A program made the position numbers and the translations under genes. From Aquirickettsia sp965229725 (lineage in GTDB: Bacteria; Pseudomonadota; Alphaproteobacteria; Rickettsiales; Midichloriaceae): a DNA stretch of 64,000 nucleotides. The notes under the pieces are model-generated. The model was not told where the DNA came from and searched no databases. It saw nothing but the letters and a program-made list of their open reading frames with translations. Positions 52,917 through 62,483 of the stretch are shown here, one piece after another. The stretch is taken from the NCBI GenBank assembly GCA_965229725.1, contig OZ245923.1, positions 558,001-622,000 on the forward strand, read 5' to 3'. Position 1 is the stretch's first letter; every line of letters starts with the position of its first letter.

Positions 52917-54062
52917 CTATAAAATTTGCCTTGTTCTTTTTTTAATTTCTTCTGTAAAATTTAACACATCCTCTAGAGAGGATATATTGATTTGTTTAGT
53001 TTGACGCATGATTATTTGAATAATCTCATCAATATTTAAAAAGCCTATTTTCTTATTAAGAAATGCTTCAACTGCAATTTCATTTGAAACGTTAAATGCA
53101 ATCAACGCATAATTACCAAGTTTATATGACTCCTTAGCCAGATAAAATAAGGGAAAGCGTTCCCGATTAATCTTTTGAAAATTGAGAGATCCTATTTTTG
53201 AAAAATCTAAAGGGTGATATTTAAATCTCACTCTTTTCGGATATTCAAGCACCGTTGAAATTGGTGTTCTCATATCATGATATCCCATTTGAGAAAGAAC
53301 AGAGCCATCAGCATAATATACCATGCCATGAATTATTGATTCTGGATGGATTATTGCATCTACCTTATCAATATCTAAATTAAAAAGTTTGCATGCTTCA
53401 ATAACTTCCAAGCCTTTATTAACCATATTAGCACAGTCTACGGAAATTTTATTTCCCATTTTCCACTTAGGATGCTTGATTGCTTCCTCCGGAGTGATAT
53501 CCTTAAGCTTACTAATGCTTTTGTTAAGAAAAGGACCTCCTGAAGCAGTTAACATAACTTTTTCAATGTTATTCCTATTTCTTTCCTCAAGTACTTGAAA
53601 AATGGCATTGTGCTCTGAATCAAGTGGAATGATTTTAGTAATGCTGTTTTTTACCTTATTGATAATTAAATCTCCCGCACAAACTATGCTTTCTTTATTT
53701 GCAAGCCCAAGCACTTTAGAATTGCCGATTGATTCCATAATGGGCTTTAGTGCAATAATACCACTGATCCCAACAACTGTGATGTCATATTTTAGACTAG
53801 CTAAATTCACAAGCTCATCATAGCCAGAGAAAATTTTTATGTTATAACCGCTTAGTAATTCTTTAAGTTCTTTGAACTTACTATTATCACAAATTACAAC
53901 ATTCCTCGCTCTAAATTCTATAGCCTGTTCAGCTAGCTTCTTAACATTTTGATTGGCCGTAAGTGTTTCAACTTCATACCTATCTTTATGTTGCGATATT
54001 AAGTCCAAAGTATTGCACCCAATACTCCCAGTTGAACCTAAAATACAAATCTTTTTTTTCAT
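52917..54062 (-). CDS. dxr: 1-deoxy-D-xylulose 5-phosphate reductoisomerase
   Basis: Second enzyme of the MEP isoprenoid pathway (also called IspC). NADPH-binding start CILGSTGSIGCNTLDLI (5-21), then ANKESIVCAG, IPLDSEHNAIFQ with the metal-site Asp-Ser-Glu, LTASGGPF, and HPKWKMGNKISVDCANMVNKGLEVIEA-type segment (HPKWKMG and SVDCANMVNKGLE). A C-terminal helical domain follows. Length 381 is normal. It is the last gene of the dacA-rmuC-uvrD-uppS-cdsA-dxr run, one base after cdsA, feeding isoprenoid units to UppS encoded beside it. Confidence 0.97.
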   Translation of the reverse strand: MKKKICILGSTGSIGCNTLDLISQHKDRYEVETLTANQNVKKLAEQAIEFRARNVVICDNSKFKELKELLSGYNIKIFSGYDELVNLASLKYDITVVGISGIIALKPIMESIGNSKVLGLANKESIVCAGDLIINKVKNSITKIIPLDSEHNAIFQVLEERNRNNIEKVMLTASGGPFLNKSISKLKDITPEEAIKHPKWKMGNKISVDCANMVNKGLEVIEACKLFNLDIDKVDAIIHPESIIHGMVYYADGSVLSQMGYHDMRTPISTVLEYPKRVRFKYHPLDFSKIGSLNFQKINRERFPLFYLAKESYKLGNYALIAFNVSNEIAVEAFLNKKIGFLNIDEIIQIIMRQTKQINISSLEDVLNFTEEIKKRTRQIL

Positions 54063-54063
54063 A

Positions 54064-54750
54064 CTAAATAGAAAAATTAAGGATTAGATAAAAAAATATT
54101 GATGCTAAAAATATACTATCCATTCTATCTAATATTCCACCGTGTCCCGGCAAAATATTACCACTATCTTTAACATCAAACCTCCTCTTAAAATATGATT
54201 CCATCAAATCTCCAACTTGTCCAATTATACCTATCAAACTCAAATAAAAGCCCATAATAATTGCAAATGCTGAAAGAAAAATTTGATTCAACATAATAAT
54301 AGATATTAAGCTGGGAATAATAAATGTGATAAGACTCCCTCCAATCAGTCCTGCCCATGTTTTTTTGGGGCTAATTTTTGGTATTAATTTCGGTCCTCCA
54401 ATCCATGAGCCTGCAAAATATGCAGCAGAATCAAACACCCAAATACTTAAAAATAACACCGTTATTTTTAACTGCCCCCCATCGTACAATCTTATATATT
54501 TAAGAGATAGAAGTGATATCCCTATATAAATTAATATTGGTATTATCCATATTAACTTTTTTAGCTGCGATAGTTTTTTATCATTGTTAACAATCCTAAT
54601 TACTTCATATATAGCAATGATAAATATTAGTCCCAAAAATAAATCAAATAAAATGCCTCCTTCAATTACTATGTAGACTACTATCGGGATTAAAATTAAA
54701 GCTGTGAGAATTCTTTTAAATAAGTTACTTTCTAGTATTTTATTTGCCAT
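54064..54750 (-). CDS. cdsA: Phosphatidate cytidylyltransferase
   Basis: Makes CDP-diacylglycerol from phosphatidate and CTP at the inner membrane. About seven helices. The C-terminal family signature is visible as VGDLMESYFKRRFDVKDSG followed by LPGHGGILDRMDS (the S-x-x-KR-x4-KD-x5-GHGG-x2-DR motif). DSAAYFAGSWIGGPKLIPKISPKKTW precedes it in two parts (DSAAYFAGSWIG, then SPKKTWAG). The ATG at 54750 with AGAGAGGAAAT before it is preferred over 54777. It overlaps uppS by 11 bases. Confidence 0.95.
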   Translation of the reverse strand: MANKILESNLFKRILTALILIPIVVYIVIEGGILFDLFLGLIFIIAIYEVIRIVNNDKKLSQLKKLIWIIPILIYIGISLLSLKYIRLYDGGQLKITVLFLSIWVFDSAAYFAGSWIGGPKLIPKISPKKTWAGLIGGSLITFIIPSLISIIMLNQIFLSAFAIIMGFYLSLIGIIGQVGDLMESYFKRRFDVKDSGNILPGHGGILDRMDSIFLASIFFYLILNFSI

Positions 54751-55450
54751 ATTTCCTCTCTCTTTTGTTAAAATCATCTATTGCATCCAGCAAGTCTTGA
54801 CTAGCAAAATCTGGCCAATATTTATTGGTGAAGTAAAGCTCTGTATAGGCAATTTGCCACAATAAAAAATTGCTAAGTCTTTTTTCTCCACTTGTCCTAA
54901 TTAACAAATCCGGGTTTGGTATTTTATGTGGATTTATAACAGATTCAAATGATTCTTCAATATTATTTTGGTTTAAAAATTCTTTATCATATTGCTCACT
55001 GAGTTTTAAAATTGCTCTTGCTATTTCATTTTTTGCCCCATAGCTCATTGCAATAATTAAACAAAAGGTATTTTGTAAAGATTTATCCTCAGCTTCTTTC
55101 ATGGAAATTTTGATGTCTTCATCCAATTTGGAGCGATCACCAATAAATATTATTCGTATATCTTTTTTGATTAATTTCTCAATATCTTTTTTTAAATAAC
55201 CTCTAAACATATCCATAAGTTTTGCAACTTCATCTTTTGGTCTTTGCCAATTTTCAAGAGAAAATGCGTATAAAGTTAAATATTTAATACCTAAATCTTT
55301 AGAAGATTCTATTATTTTTTGAGCAGATTCAATACCTTTTTGATACCCAATTATCTTTGGTAAATTTTTCTCTCTTGCCCACCTACCATTACCATCCATA
55401 ATAATTGCTATATGCTGTGGAAGCTTAGGAATATTTGTTTGAATCATCAA
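54740..55450 (-). CDS. uppS: Undecaprenyl diphosphate synthase
   Basis: Cis-prenyltransferase making the C55 lipid carrier for peptidoglycan and surface polysaccharides. Signature motifs: AIIMDGNGRWA (about 14-24, catalytic Asp), LTLYAFSLENWQRP (about 57-70), and the C-terminal DLLIRTSGEKRLSNFLLWQ with AYTELYFTNKYWPDF, in two adjacent pieces. 236 residues. It lies four bases after the helicase gene and overlaps cdsA. Confidence 0.97.
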   Translation of the reverse strand: MMIQTNIPKLPQHIAIIMDGNGRWAREKNLPKIIGYQKGIESAQKIIESSKDLGIKYLTLYAFSLENWQRPKDEVAKLMDMFRGYLKKDIEKLIKKDIRIIFIGDRSKLDEDIKISMKEAEDKSLQNTFCLIIAMSYGAKNEIARAILKLSEQYDKEFLNQNNIEESFESVINPHKIPNPDLLIRTSGEKRLSNFLLWQIAYTELYFTNKYWPDFASQDLLDAIDDFNKRERKYGK

Positions 55451-55454
55451 CTAC

Positions 55455-57614
55455 CTAAATTAATTCTAAAAATTCTGACATTATTTTTTTCATCCCATCT
55501 TTTTCAAAAAACACTTCTTTGATATTTCCATCAACAAACAGAACAATACCTCTACCAAATTTTGTATGTGCAACTTTGGTTCCAACACTAAACTTTTCTT
55601 TTTTTACTGGTTTATAATTTTCCTTTTTAATCTCTTTGAACGAGGTTACACTTTTTTGTGCTGAGGTTGAAGAATTATTAAAATAATTATTTATAATTTG
55701 GTAACTATCTTTTGGCAATTCATTAATAAATCTTGATACTTCTGAAGCTTTAAAATCTCCATATATTCTTCTATAACAAACATATGAAATTGAAAGATTT
55801 CTCTTTGCTCTTGTTATTGCAACATATGCCAATCTTCTTTCTTCCTCCAGCCCAGATTCCTTTTCCTCTTCTATTGACCTTGAGCCAGGAAAAACACCCT
55901 CCTCCCAGCCTGGCAAAAACACTGTATCAAATTCCAAACCTTTAGCAGCATGAATAGTCATGATGTTAACTCTATTGCCTTCTGCAACATTATCTGCATC
56001 ACTTATTAAACTAATATACTGCAAAAAATCTTGCAAATTTTCATACTCACTTAAGCTATTAATTAGCTCATTAATATTTTCAACCCTCTCCTTCGACTCA
56101 TGCTTATCATCACTTTTCCACATATCAATGTAGCCAGTTTTATTCAATAAAACTTTCACAATATCAGTATGATTGCCAGCTTCTAGCTTACTATTATTTT
56201 CATCAATTTGCGTGATGAAATGCTTTAGTGATACCATGGCTTTACCTTTGATTTTATTCTCACTAAGCATCTTTTTTGTGGCATCAAACATTGATAAATT
56301 CAGCTCCCTAGCAGTGTTTAGAACGTTCACAAGTGTGCTATTGCCAACACCTCTTTTAGGTGTATTGACCACTCTTTCAAAAGCTAAATTATCATTATTA
56401 TTAACAAGAAGTCTGATATAACCAATACAATCTTTTATTTCTAATCTATCATAGAATTTAGTGCTACCGACTATTCTATATGGCACTCCCAAAAAGTTAA
56501 GACTTTCTTCAAAATTTCTTGTTTGATACCCAGCTCTGACTAAAATTGCTACTTCTGACAGAGTAGTTTTTTTCATTCTTTCAAGCATATCAATTTCATC
56601 TGCAATTGCCCTTGCTTCCTCTTTATCATCATAATAATTTATGATTTTGACCTTGTCCCCATCTGCTCTATCAGTCCATAAACTTTTTGAATGCCTATTT
56701 GTATTATTAGCAATTAGTTTACTAGCTAAATTTAAAATGTGTTGAGTTGAGCGATAATTTTTCTCAAGTCTTACCACTTTAGCATCAGGATAATCTTTAT
56801 CAAATTTAAGAATATTTGTAACCTCTGCTCCCCTCCATGCATATATGGATTGATCATCATCACCAACACAACAGATATTATTATTATTTTGAGATAAAGT
56901 TCTTAGCCATAAATATTGAGCAATATTAGTATCTTGATATTCATCAACCAATATATATTTAAATTTGTTTTGGTAATATAAACAAATATCTAAATTATTG
57001 TTAAAAAGTTGGATGTTATTTAAAAGCAGATCTCCAAAATCCATAGCATTATAATTTTTCAACCTACTTTGGTATTCTGTGTATAATTGATTTAATTTGC
57101 CACTTGCAAAATGTTCCGCTTCATTAACTGGTAAGTTTTCAGGAATTATTGCCTTGTCCTTAAATCTGTTAATGTAATAAAGCAATCCCTTTGGCGAAAC
57201 ACTTTTCTCATCAAGTTTATAGTCTTTAATCAATTGCTTAGTTAATCTTAATTGATCATCTTGATTGATAATGGTGAAGTCACTAGTATAGCCTAAGACC
57301 TCTGCATGACGTCTCAAAATTTTCGCAGCTATTGAATGAAAAGTTCCTATATTCATCGAACTAGTTACATTTTCTAAAAAATTTTCAACCCTTTGCTTCA
57401 TTTCATTAGCTGCTTTATTAGTGAATGTAACAGCAAGGATTTGTGATGGAAATGCAATATTACTATTTAAAATATGTATAATTCTTGAGGTTAAAACTTT
57501 TGTTTTACCAGTTCCTGCACCTGCTAAAATTAACAAAGGACCGTTAATATGTGAAACAGCTTCTAACTGATTTTCATTTAACCCAGATAAATAGTTCCTT
57601 TTATAATTTTCCAT
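55455..57614 (-). CDS. UvrD/PcrA-type DNA helicase
   Basis: Superfamily 1 3'-5' helicase acting in excision repair and replication-fork processing. Motif I is LILAGAGTGKTKVLTSR (about 28-44). LAVTFTNKAANEM is motif Ia. VDEYQDTN is motif II, GDDDQSIYAWRGA motif III, RLEKNYRS motif IV. Then come NIMTIHAAKGLEFDTVFLPG (motif V, split NIMTIHAAKG and LEFDTVFLPGWEEG) and EERRLAYVAITRAK (motif VI). The C-terminal tail (from about 640) has the Tudor-like VGTKVAHTKFGRGIV. Whether uvrD, pcrA or rep cannot be fixed by eye. It lies 11 bases after rmuC. Confidence 0.94.
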   Translation of the reverse strand: MENYKRNYLSGLNENQLEAVSHINGPLLILAGAGTGKTKVLTSRIIHILNSNIAFPSQILAVTFTNKAANEMKQRVENFLENVTSSMNIGTFHSIAAKILRRHAEVLGYTSDFTIINQDDQLRLTKQLIKDYKLDEKSVSPKGLLYYINRFKDKAIIPENLPVNEAEHFASGKLNQLYTEYQSRLKNYNAMDFGDLLLNNIQLFNNNLDICLYYQNKFKYILVDEYQDTNIAQYLWLRTLSQNNNNICCVGDDDQSIYAWRGAEVTNILKFDKDYPDAKVVRLEKNYRSTQHILNLASKLIANNTNRHSKSLWTDRADGDKVKIINYYDDKEEARAIADEIDMLERMKKTTLSEVAILVRAGYQTRNFEESLNFLGVPYRIVGSTKFYDRLEIKDCIGYIRLLVNNNDNLAFERVVNTPKRGVGNSTLVNVLNTARELNLSMFDATKKMLSENKIKGKAMVSLKHFITQIDENNSKLEAGNHTDIVKVLLNKTGYIDMWKSDDKHESKERVENINELINSLSEYENLQDFLQYISLISDADNVAEGNRVNIMTIHAAKGLEFDTVFLPGWEEGVFPGSRSIEEEKESGLEEERRLAYVAITRAKRNLSISYVCYRRIYGDFKASEVSRFINELPKDSYQIINNYFNNSSTSAQKSVTSFKEIKKENYKPVKKEKFSVGTKVAHTKFGRGIVLFVDGNIKEVFFEKDGMKKIMSEFLELI

Positions 57615-57625
57615 TGCTAATTTTA

Positions 57626-58852
57626 TTATTTTGAAAGTGGTAATTTTTCAACATTTTGCAGTTTATTTTTTATTACGTTACCTTTATATTCAGCCTCACC
57701 TATAGCTTTGCTAGCCTGATCTAACTTTACTTTTGTTTTACTTAAAATGCCAACGAAGTTAGAAAATTCATGTTTCACTGTATCTAATAATTTCCAAACC
57801 TCACTTGACCTTTTCTCTATAGCTAAAGTTTTGAAACCCATTTGAATACTGTTGAGCAGCGCTGTTAAGGTAGTTGGACTGGTGATTATTACGCGATATT
57901 CACGCTGAAGTTTTTCAAGTAAATCAGGAATTCTGACTACTTCCGCATACAGACCCTCAACAGGTAAAAACATCACTGCAAAATCAGTACTGTGAGGTGG
58001 CTTAATATATTTTTCATTTATGCTTTTAGCCTCTTTCTTAATAGCAATTTCTAATATTTTTACTTGTTTTTCAATATTAAGCTTATCACCTTCTTCATAA
58101 AATTCTATAAGCTTATAGTACTCCACCATTGGCAACTTTGCATCAATAGGCAACAAAGTATCAGTATTTTCATCATCCTTGTTGGGTAATTTCAGAGCAT
58201 ATTCTACCCTTTGATTACTTAAGGGATCTATTTTGGCATTCTCTGTATATTGCTCCTCACTTAAAATTTGTTTTAGGATACTTCCTAATTGAACCTCCCC
58301 CCAAATACCTTTTGTTTTAACATTAGTAAGTACTTTTTTTAAATCCCCAACACCTGTTGCAAGATTTTGCATTTCTCCTAAGCCCTTATGCACCATTTCA
58401 AGCTGATTACTAACAAGCTTAAAAGATTCTCCTAACCTCTTCTCTAAAGTGGATTGAAGTTTTTCTTCTACCGTTACCCTAATTTCATCTAATTTCTTTT
58501 GACTATTTTCTTGCATCTGATTAACTTTTTCTTCCATTGATCGTCGCATGTTTTCAATTTTACTTTCATTTAATTCTGCAATCTGGACCAATTGTTTTTG
58601 CATAGAATCCAATTGCTTTTGCTGATTTAGATGATTGTTTTCAATTTGTTTCGAGATGCTGTTATGTAGAAAATTTACTTGTTTATCAAAAAAATTATTT
58701 AGGTGGTTTAATGATGACTTTTGTTCCAATATTATGTCCTTTAAATTTTCTGAGTTTTTGATGTTTTTACTAACTATAATATAAGTTAAGGCTACTATGC
58801 AAAATATTAATAGCAATAGTGATATTGTTGCAATTATAAATGTAATGTTCAT
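57626..58852 (-). CDS. rmuC: DNA recombination protein RmuC
   Basis: RmuC limits recombination at inverted repeats and has a nuclease-like core. The 408-residue protein has an N-terminal membrane helix (about 3-28), a long coiled coil (about 35-150) and the RmuC domain. Visible in the domain are GIWGEVQLGSILKQIL (about 182-197), LPIDAKLPMVEYYKL (about 228-242), PHSTDFAVMFLPVEGLYAEV and IITSPTTLTALL. It lies eight bases after dacA and 11 before the helicase. Confidence 0.94.
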   Translation of the reverse strand: MNITFIIATISLLLLIFCIVALTYIIVSKNIKNSENLKDIILEQKSSLNHLNNFFDKQVNFLHNSISKQIENNHLNQQKQLDSMQKQLVQIAELNESKIENMRRSMEEKVNQMQENSQKKLDEIRVTVEEKLQSTLEKRLGESFKLVSNQLEMVHKGLGEMQNLATGVGDLKKVLTNVKTKGIWGEVQLGSILKQILSEEQYTENAKIDPLSNQRVEYALKLPNKDDENTDTLLPIDAKLPMVEYYKLIEFYEEGDKLNIEKQVKILEIAIKKEAKSINEKYIKPPHSTDFAVMFLPVEGLYAEVVRIPDLLEKLQREYRVIITSPTTLTALLNSIQMGFKTLAIEKRSSEVWKLLDTVKHEFSNFVGILSKTKVKLDQASKAIGEAEYKGNVIKNKLQNVEKLPLSK

Positions 58853-58860
58853 AAGCTAGA

Positions 58861-60018
58861 TTAGCTAATTAATTTTTTAAAAAAGTATTTTATACCTTGA
58901 AAAACTTTTTTAATAACCCCTGATTTTTCAACATCTGTACTTGCAATAAGATCCACTTCCTTAATTAATATACTTTCTTTATTATCCATAATTTTTAATT
59001 TACCAACTACATCACCCTTTTGAATGGGAGCTTCCAATGGCTCATTAAATTTTGTTAAAAATAATAAATTTTTCATTCTGTCATATTCCAAAGGCACAGT
59101 GATCACAATTTCACTTTGTACATTTAGTGATATTTGATTTAAATTTCCATATATCACATCAGCTTCAACAACTTCTTTTTGTCCTTTGAACAATGTTAGA
59201 TTTTTAAAATTTGAAAAACCATAATCAAGAATTTTCTTTGCTTCAGACTCTCTTTCCTTCTCGCTTTTTAACCCATTTATTACAGCAATTAATCTTCTTC
59301 CATTCTTTTTTGCACTTATCACTATGCCATGTCCAGCTATATCTGTCTTCCCAGTCTTTATTCCATCCACACCATATAGACCAATCAGAGTATTTCTATT
59401 ATTTTGTCTTACCCTATTAAATGAATATTGTTTAATTGAATGATAGTGATAATATTCTGGAAAATCCTTAATTAGTCTAGTCGATAAAATCGCCAAATCT
59501 CTTGCGCTCATTAAATGTCCTTCATCCGGCCATCCCGTACTATTTTTAAAAACAGTATCTTTGAGGCCTAATTTATGCGCAAATATATTCATTTCATTAG
59601 CAAATTCTTCTTCACTACCGTGCAAACTTTCTGCTAGAGCAATAGATGCGTCATTTCCAGATAATACTATTACCCCTTTTAAAAGTTCGTCTACTGAAAC
59701 TCGTTGCCCTGATTTCAAAAACATTTTTGAACCACCTTTTTTAGAAGCAGTACGGCTAATGATAAATTTATCGGATAATTTTAATGCCCCCTCCTGTAAT
59801 TTTTTAAATGCAATATATGATGTCATGATTTTTGTCATAGACGAAGGCGCCATCGGGATATTTCCGTTCTTATCATATAGTACTTCACCACTTTCATAAT
59901 CAAGTAAATATGCATATTCAGCACTTGTATTAAAATTTGTTGAAAAAATGTTATCTTGAGCTAAAGCAAAAGTTATTGTATGAGTTATTAAAAAGAATGT
60001 TATAAAGATTCTATACAT
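58861..60018 (-). CDS. dacA: D-alanyl-D-alanine carboxypeptidase (PBP5/6 type)
   Basis: Trims the terminal D-Ala of peptidoglycan stems in the periplasm. From the ATG at 60018 there is a signal peptide (MYRIFITFFLITHTITFALA) and the three active-site motifs. These are PSSMTKIM (Ser-x2-Lys nucleophile), LSGNDASIALAE (SxN) and DGIKTGKTDIAGHG (KTG). A C-terminal PBP5 beta domain follows, then a C-terminal amphipathic membrane anchor (GIKYFFKKLIS). ATG at 60033 is possible; the frame open to 60165 overlaps the divergent ialB-like gene and is rejected. First gene of a six-gene run. Confidence 0.94.
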   Translation of the reverse strand: MYRIFITFFLITHTITFALAQDNIFSTNFNTSAEYAYLLDYESGEVLYDKNGNIPMAPSSMTKIMTSYIAFKKLQEGALKLSDKFIISRTASKKGGSKMFLKSGQRVSVDELLKGVIVLSGNDASIALAESLHGSEEEFANEMNIFAHKLGLKDTVFKNSTGWPDEGHLMSARDLAILSTRLIKDFPEYYHYHSIKQYSFNRVRQNNRNTLIGLYGVDGIKTGKTDIAGHGIVISAKKNGRRLIAVINGLKSEKERESEAKKILDYGFSNFKNLTLFKGQKEVVEADVIYGNLNQISLNVQSEIVITVPLEYDRMKNLLFLTKFNEPLEAPIQKGDVVGKLKIMDNKESILIKEVDLIASTDVEKSGVIKKVFQGIKYFFKKLIS

Positions 60019-60041
60019 TATTGAATTAAACATTGAAATAT

Positions 60042-60569
60042 ATGAAAAATAATTTATCTCTAATTGGTTTTTTAATCTATCTTTGCTTACTATGTAGCGT
60101 AGCTTCAGTAGAAACAAAAGCCAGCACAGAGAAGCAACAAAGAAACATAGGTAACTGGATAACATATATTCAGAAAAAAGGTAAGCAAAAAATATGTTAT
60201 ACCTATTCTACCCCTATTAAAACTATGTCATACATGGGAGAAAGAAGCGCTCCATATGTTAATATTAATTATCTAGGAACAAATAAATTCTCAATCACAG
60301 CCTATGCTGGTTATGATTTATCTAGGCAACATCCTGTAATTATGACTATTGATCAAGATAAAAAACATAGTTTAAATAATTCTTATGAGAATTATGCCGC
60401 AACATACAATAGTGATCAAGACAGTTATCTGATAAATTCATTAATTAAAACCACAATAAACTATTTTTCAATTAGGAGTTATAATGATGACAAAAATTTT
60501 GCTTTAGATTATTACAGTCTGTCAGGTTTAAAGGAATCTCTCCAATATTTAAAAAATCATTGTACCTAA
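60042..60569 (+). CDS. IalB-family (invasion associated locus B) protein
   Basis: The 175-residue protein (ATG at 60042; TTG at 60033 possible) has a signal peptide (SLIGFLIYLCLLCSVASVET) and the pattern of the IalB family. That pattern is GNWITYIQKKGKQKICYTYS (the W and second-strand Cys), APYVNINY, ITAYAGYDLSRQHPVIMTID in place of the usual AGY-x-V/I-D core, and a final FALDYYSLSGLKESL with a terminal Cys, the pair likely disulfide-linked. IalB of Bartonella promotes entry into erythrocytes, but most alphaproteobacterial members are uncharacterised. Divergent from dacA with only 23 bases between; six bases before obgE. Confidence 0.8.
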   Translation: MKNNLSLIGFLIYLCLLCSVASVETKASTEKQQRNIGNWITYIQKKGKQKICYTYSTPIKTMSYMGERSAPYVNINYLGTNKFSITAYAGYDLSRQHPVIMTIDQDKKHSLNNSYENYAATYNSDQDSYLINSLIKTTINYFSIRSYNDDKNFALDYYSLSGLKESLQYLKNHCT

Positions 60570-60575
60570 AGCAAT

Positions 60576-61577
60576 ATGCATTTTATAGACGAAGCAAAAA
60601 TTTATCTTAAAGCTGGTGATGGTGGGAATGGCACAGCAAGTTTTAGAAGAGAAAAATATATCCAATTTGGCGGACCTAATGGTGGCAATGGTGGTAGAGG
60701 TGGTTCAATCATACTTAAGGTAGAGCCAAATTTAAATACTCTAATTGATTTTAGATATAAACAACATTTCAAAGCCCCTAAAGGACAAAAAGGACAAGGA
60801 AGTGATATGACTGGTAAATCAGGTGAAGAGTTAGTCATTTATGTGCCACAAGGAACGCAAGTTCTTTCTGAAGATAGGAAATACATCCTATATGAGTTAA
60901 ATCATATAGGACAAGAAGAAGTTATAATTAAAGGTGGTAGAGGTGGTCTAGGAAACAGCAATTTTAAATCTTCTAGGAACCAAGCTCCAAGAAAATTTAC
61001 AGAGGGTGAGATTGGTAATGAAATGTGGGTATGGTTAAATTTAAGACTATTATCAAACATTGGATTGCTAGGACTGCCAAATGCCGGAAAATCTACCTTT
61101 TTATCAAAGGTAACATCAGCTAAGCCAAAAATTGCCAATTACCCATTCACCACTTTAAAACCTCAGTTAGGAGTTGTTTATTATGAGCATAATGAATTTA
61201 CAATAGCAGATATCCCAGGTTTAATAGAGGATGCAAGCCTAGGACAGGGACTTGGAATTAAATTTTTAAAGCACCTAGAAAGGTGTGAAGTACTCTTACA
61301 TATTATAGATATTACAGGTGATGATATAATAAATAGTTATAAAATAATCAGAAAGGAATTAAAAAATTACGGCAATCTCATTGATAAGAAAGAGCTAATT
61401 TTATTATCAAAAATAGATATGCTTGATAATGAGCAAATATTAAAAAAGAAAAAAGAGCTTGAAGATTATACCAATAAAAACATCATGCTCTATTCAGGCA
61501 TTGACAATACTGGCATTGTCGACATCAAAAGGAATTTATTTAACACCTTGCAATCCTTTAGGTCTGAAACTAGTTAA
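60576..61577 (+). CDS. obgE: GTPase ObgE
   Basis: Essential ribosome-assembly GTPase. The glycine-rich Obg fold comes first (FIDEAKIYLKAGDGGNGTAS, FGGPNGGNGGRGGSIILK, GRGGLGNSNFKSSRNQAP). The G domain follows: GLLGLPNAGKSTFLSKVT (G1), YPFTTLKPQLG (G2), IADIPGLIEDAS (G3) and LLSKIDML (G4). The C-terminal OCT extension is short or absent, common in reduced genomes. 333 residues. It ends inside a strong inverted repeat (61566-61598). Confidence 0.97.
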   Translation: MHFIDEAKIYLKAGDGGNGTASFRREKYIQFGGPNGGNGGRGGSIILKVEPNLNTLIDFRYKQHFKAPKGQKGQGSDMTGKSGEELVIYVPQGTQVLSEDRKYILYELNHIGQEEVIIKGGRGGLGNSNFKSSRNQAPRKFTEGEIGNEMWVWLNLRLLSNIGLLGLPNAGKSTFLSKVTSAKPKIANYPFTTLKPQLGVVYYEHNEFTIADIPGLIEDASLGQGLGIKFLKHLERCEVLLHIIDITGDDIINSYKIIRKELKNYGNLIDKKELILLSKIDMLDNEQILKKKKELEDYTNKNIMLYSGIDNTGIVDIKRNLFNTLQSFRSETS

Positions 61578-61598
61578 CTGGATTTACTAACTAGTTTC
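61566..61598 (+). terminator. Terminator-like inverted repeat at the obgE stop
   Basis: GAAACTAGTTA (61566-61576) and TAACTAGTTTC (61588-61598) are perfect 11-bp arms with an 11-base loop; the arm includes most of the obgE stop codon. Only TTTC follows, so the T-tract is weak. Confidence 0.5.
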
Positions 61599-61698
61599 TT
61601 TCAAAATTATATATGATACTTTAAATTAACATAATATATCTGTAGGATCAGCTATACTTTATATTGTATTAGGCAACCAAACCTGCTTATATTTTCTT

Positions 61699-62454
61699 TT
61701 AAAGTTCACTATGAGACTCAGTAATAGGTAAATAAGTTTCGGCATTTAACAATTCTACCTCATGATCAAAAGCATACTTATCATTATAATCCCAACAAAG
61801 AGGTTCAAATGCTTTAATATCTCTTGTAGTCATAAAAAATAGTTTTGTTAATGTTTCTGAAACTTGCCATGGCAATATCGCTATATTGGCAGTCATAACC
61901 TGTTTATCAGTATGTTCATTAGGGCAGTGATGAAAAAATCTAGCCACATTGCCATAATCTTTTGCATCTATATTTGTACCATCATCATTCAAAGCTAAAT
62001 AGGTAGTATCAGAAATTTTAATATCAGAAGGCTTTCTTTCCCCTATGTATTCTGCAATAATCACTCCTTTTTTTAGAGCAGCATAAGTTGATATAGCAAA
62101 ACCTATTTTTTCAGAAATTTTATGTACAACAAATAAGTCCCTAGTGTTTGTTTCTATTCCATAAGACTTGAGCCCTTCTTCAATTAAGTTTTTTGGTAAA
62201 CTGTGAGTAATATCTTGTTTAAATCGAAAACTCTCTGCTTCTTTAACAGATTTTGAAAGATCATCGCATAAAAGTTTAAACCCGAACTTATTTTTCATTT
62301 GTTTAGCTTCTGCAATGGAAAATTGTGACTTTGAAGATAATATTCGATCTGGTGAATATATAATATTACATTTATTTGAGCCGTGATGAAATTCTTTTGA
62401 AATGTGATAAAATGGCTTAACCGATTTTTCATAAGTGCTTTGCTTTTTTGTCAT
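61699..62454 (-). CDS. SET-domain protein, possible host-directed methyltransferase
   Basis: The C-terminal half matches a eukaryote-type SET domain (lysine methyltransferase). There is GFAISTYAALKKGVIIAEYIGE (about residues 118-139, in two pieces GFAISTYAAL and KKGVIIAEYIGE), IDAKDYGNVARFFHH (about 162-176) corresponding to the NVARFxNHS core, and DIKAFEPLCWDYNDKY (about 212-227) with the catalytic-type Tyr. The normally invariant Asn of the NHS motif is His here. The first 110 residues are basic and helical without a known domain. No signal peptide. SET proteins in Chlamydia and Legionella modify host histones; a like role here is inference. GTG at 62460 is an alternative start. Confidence 0.75.
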   Translation of the reverse strand: MTKKQSTYEKSVKPFYHISKEFHHGSNKCNIIYSPDRILSSKSQFSIAEAKQMKNKFGFKLLCDDLSKSVKEAESFRFKQDITHSLPKNLIEEGLKSYGIETNTRDLFVVHKISEKIGFAISTYAALKKGVIIAEYIGERKPSDIKISDTTYLALNDDGTNIDAKDYGNVARFFHHCPNEHTDKQVMTANIAILPWQVSETLTKLFFMTTRDIKAFEPLCWDYNDKYAFDHEVELLNAETYLPITESHSEL

Positions 62455-62483
62455 ATTCACACATAATAATATCTAAAAGGTGT

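Noticed and set aside
58861..60165. Longer dacA reading from 60165
   Set aside because: It would overlap the divergent IalB-like gene by over 100 bases and put a second hydrophobic segment before a complete signal peptide.
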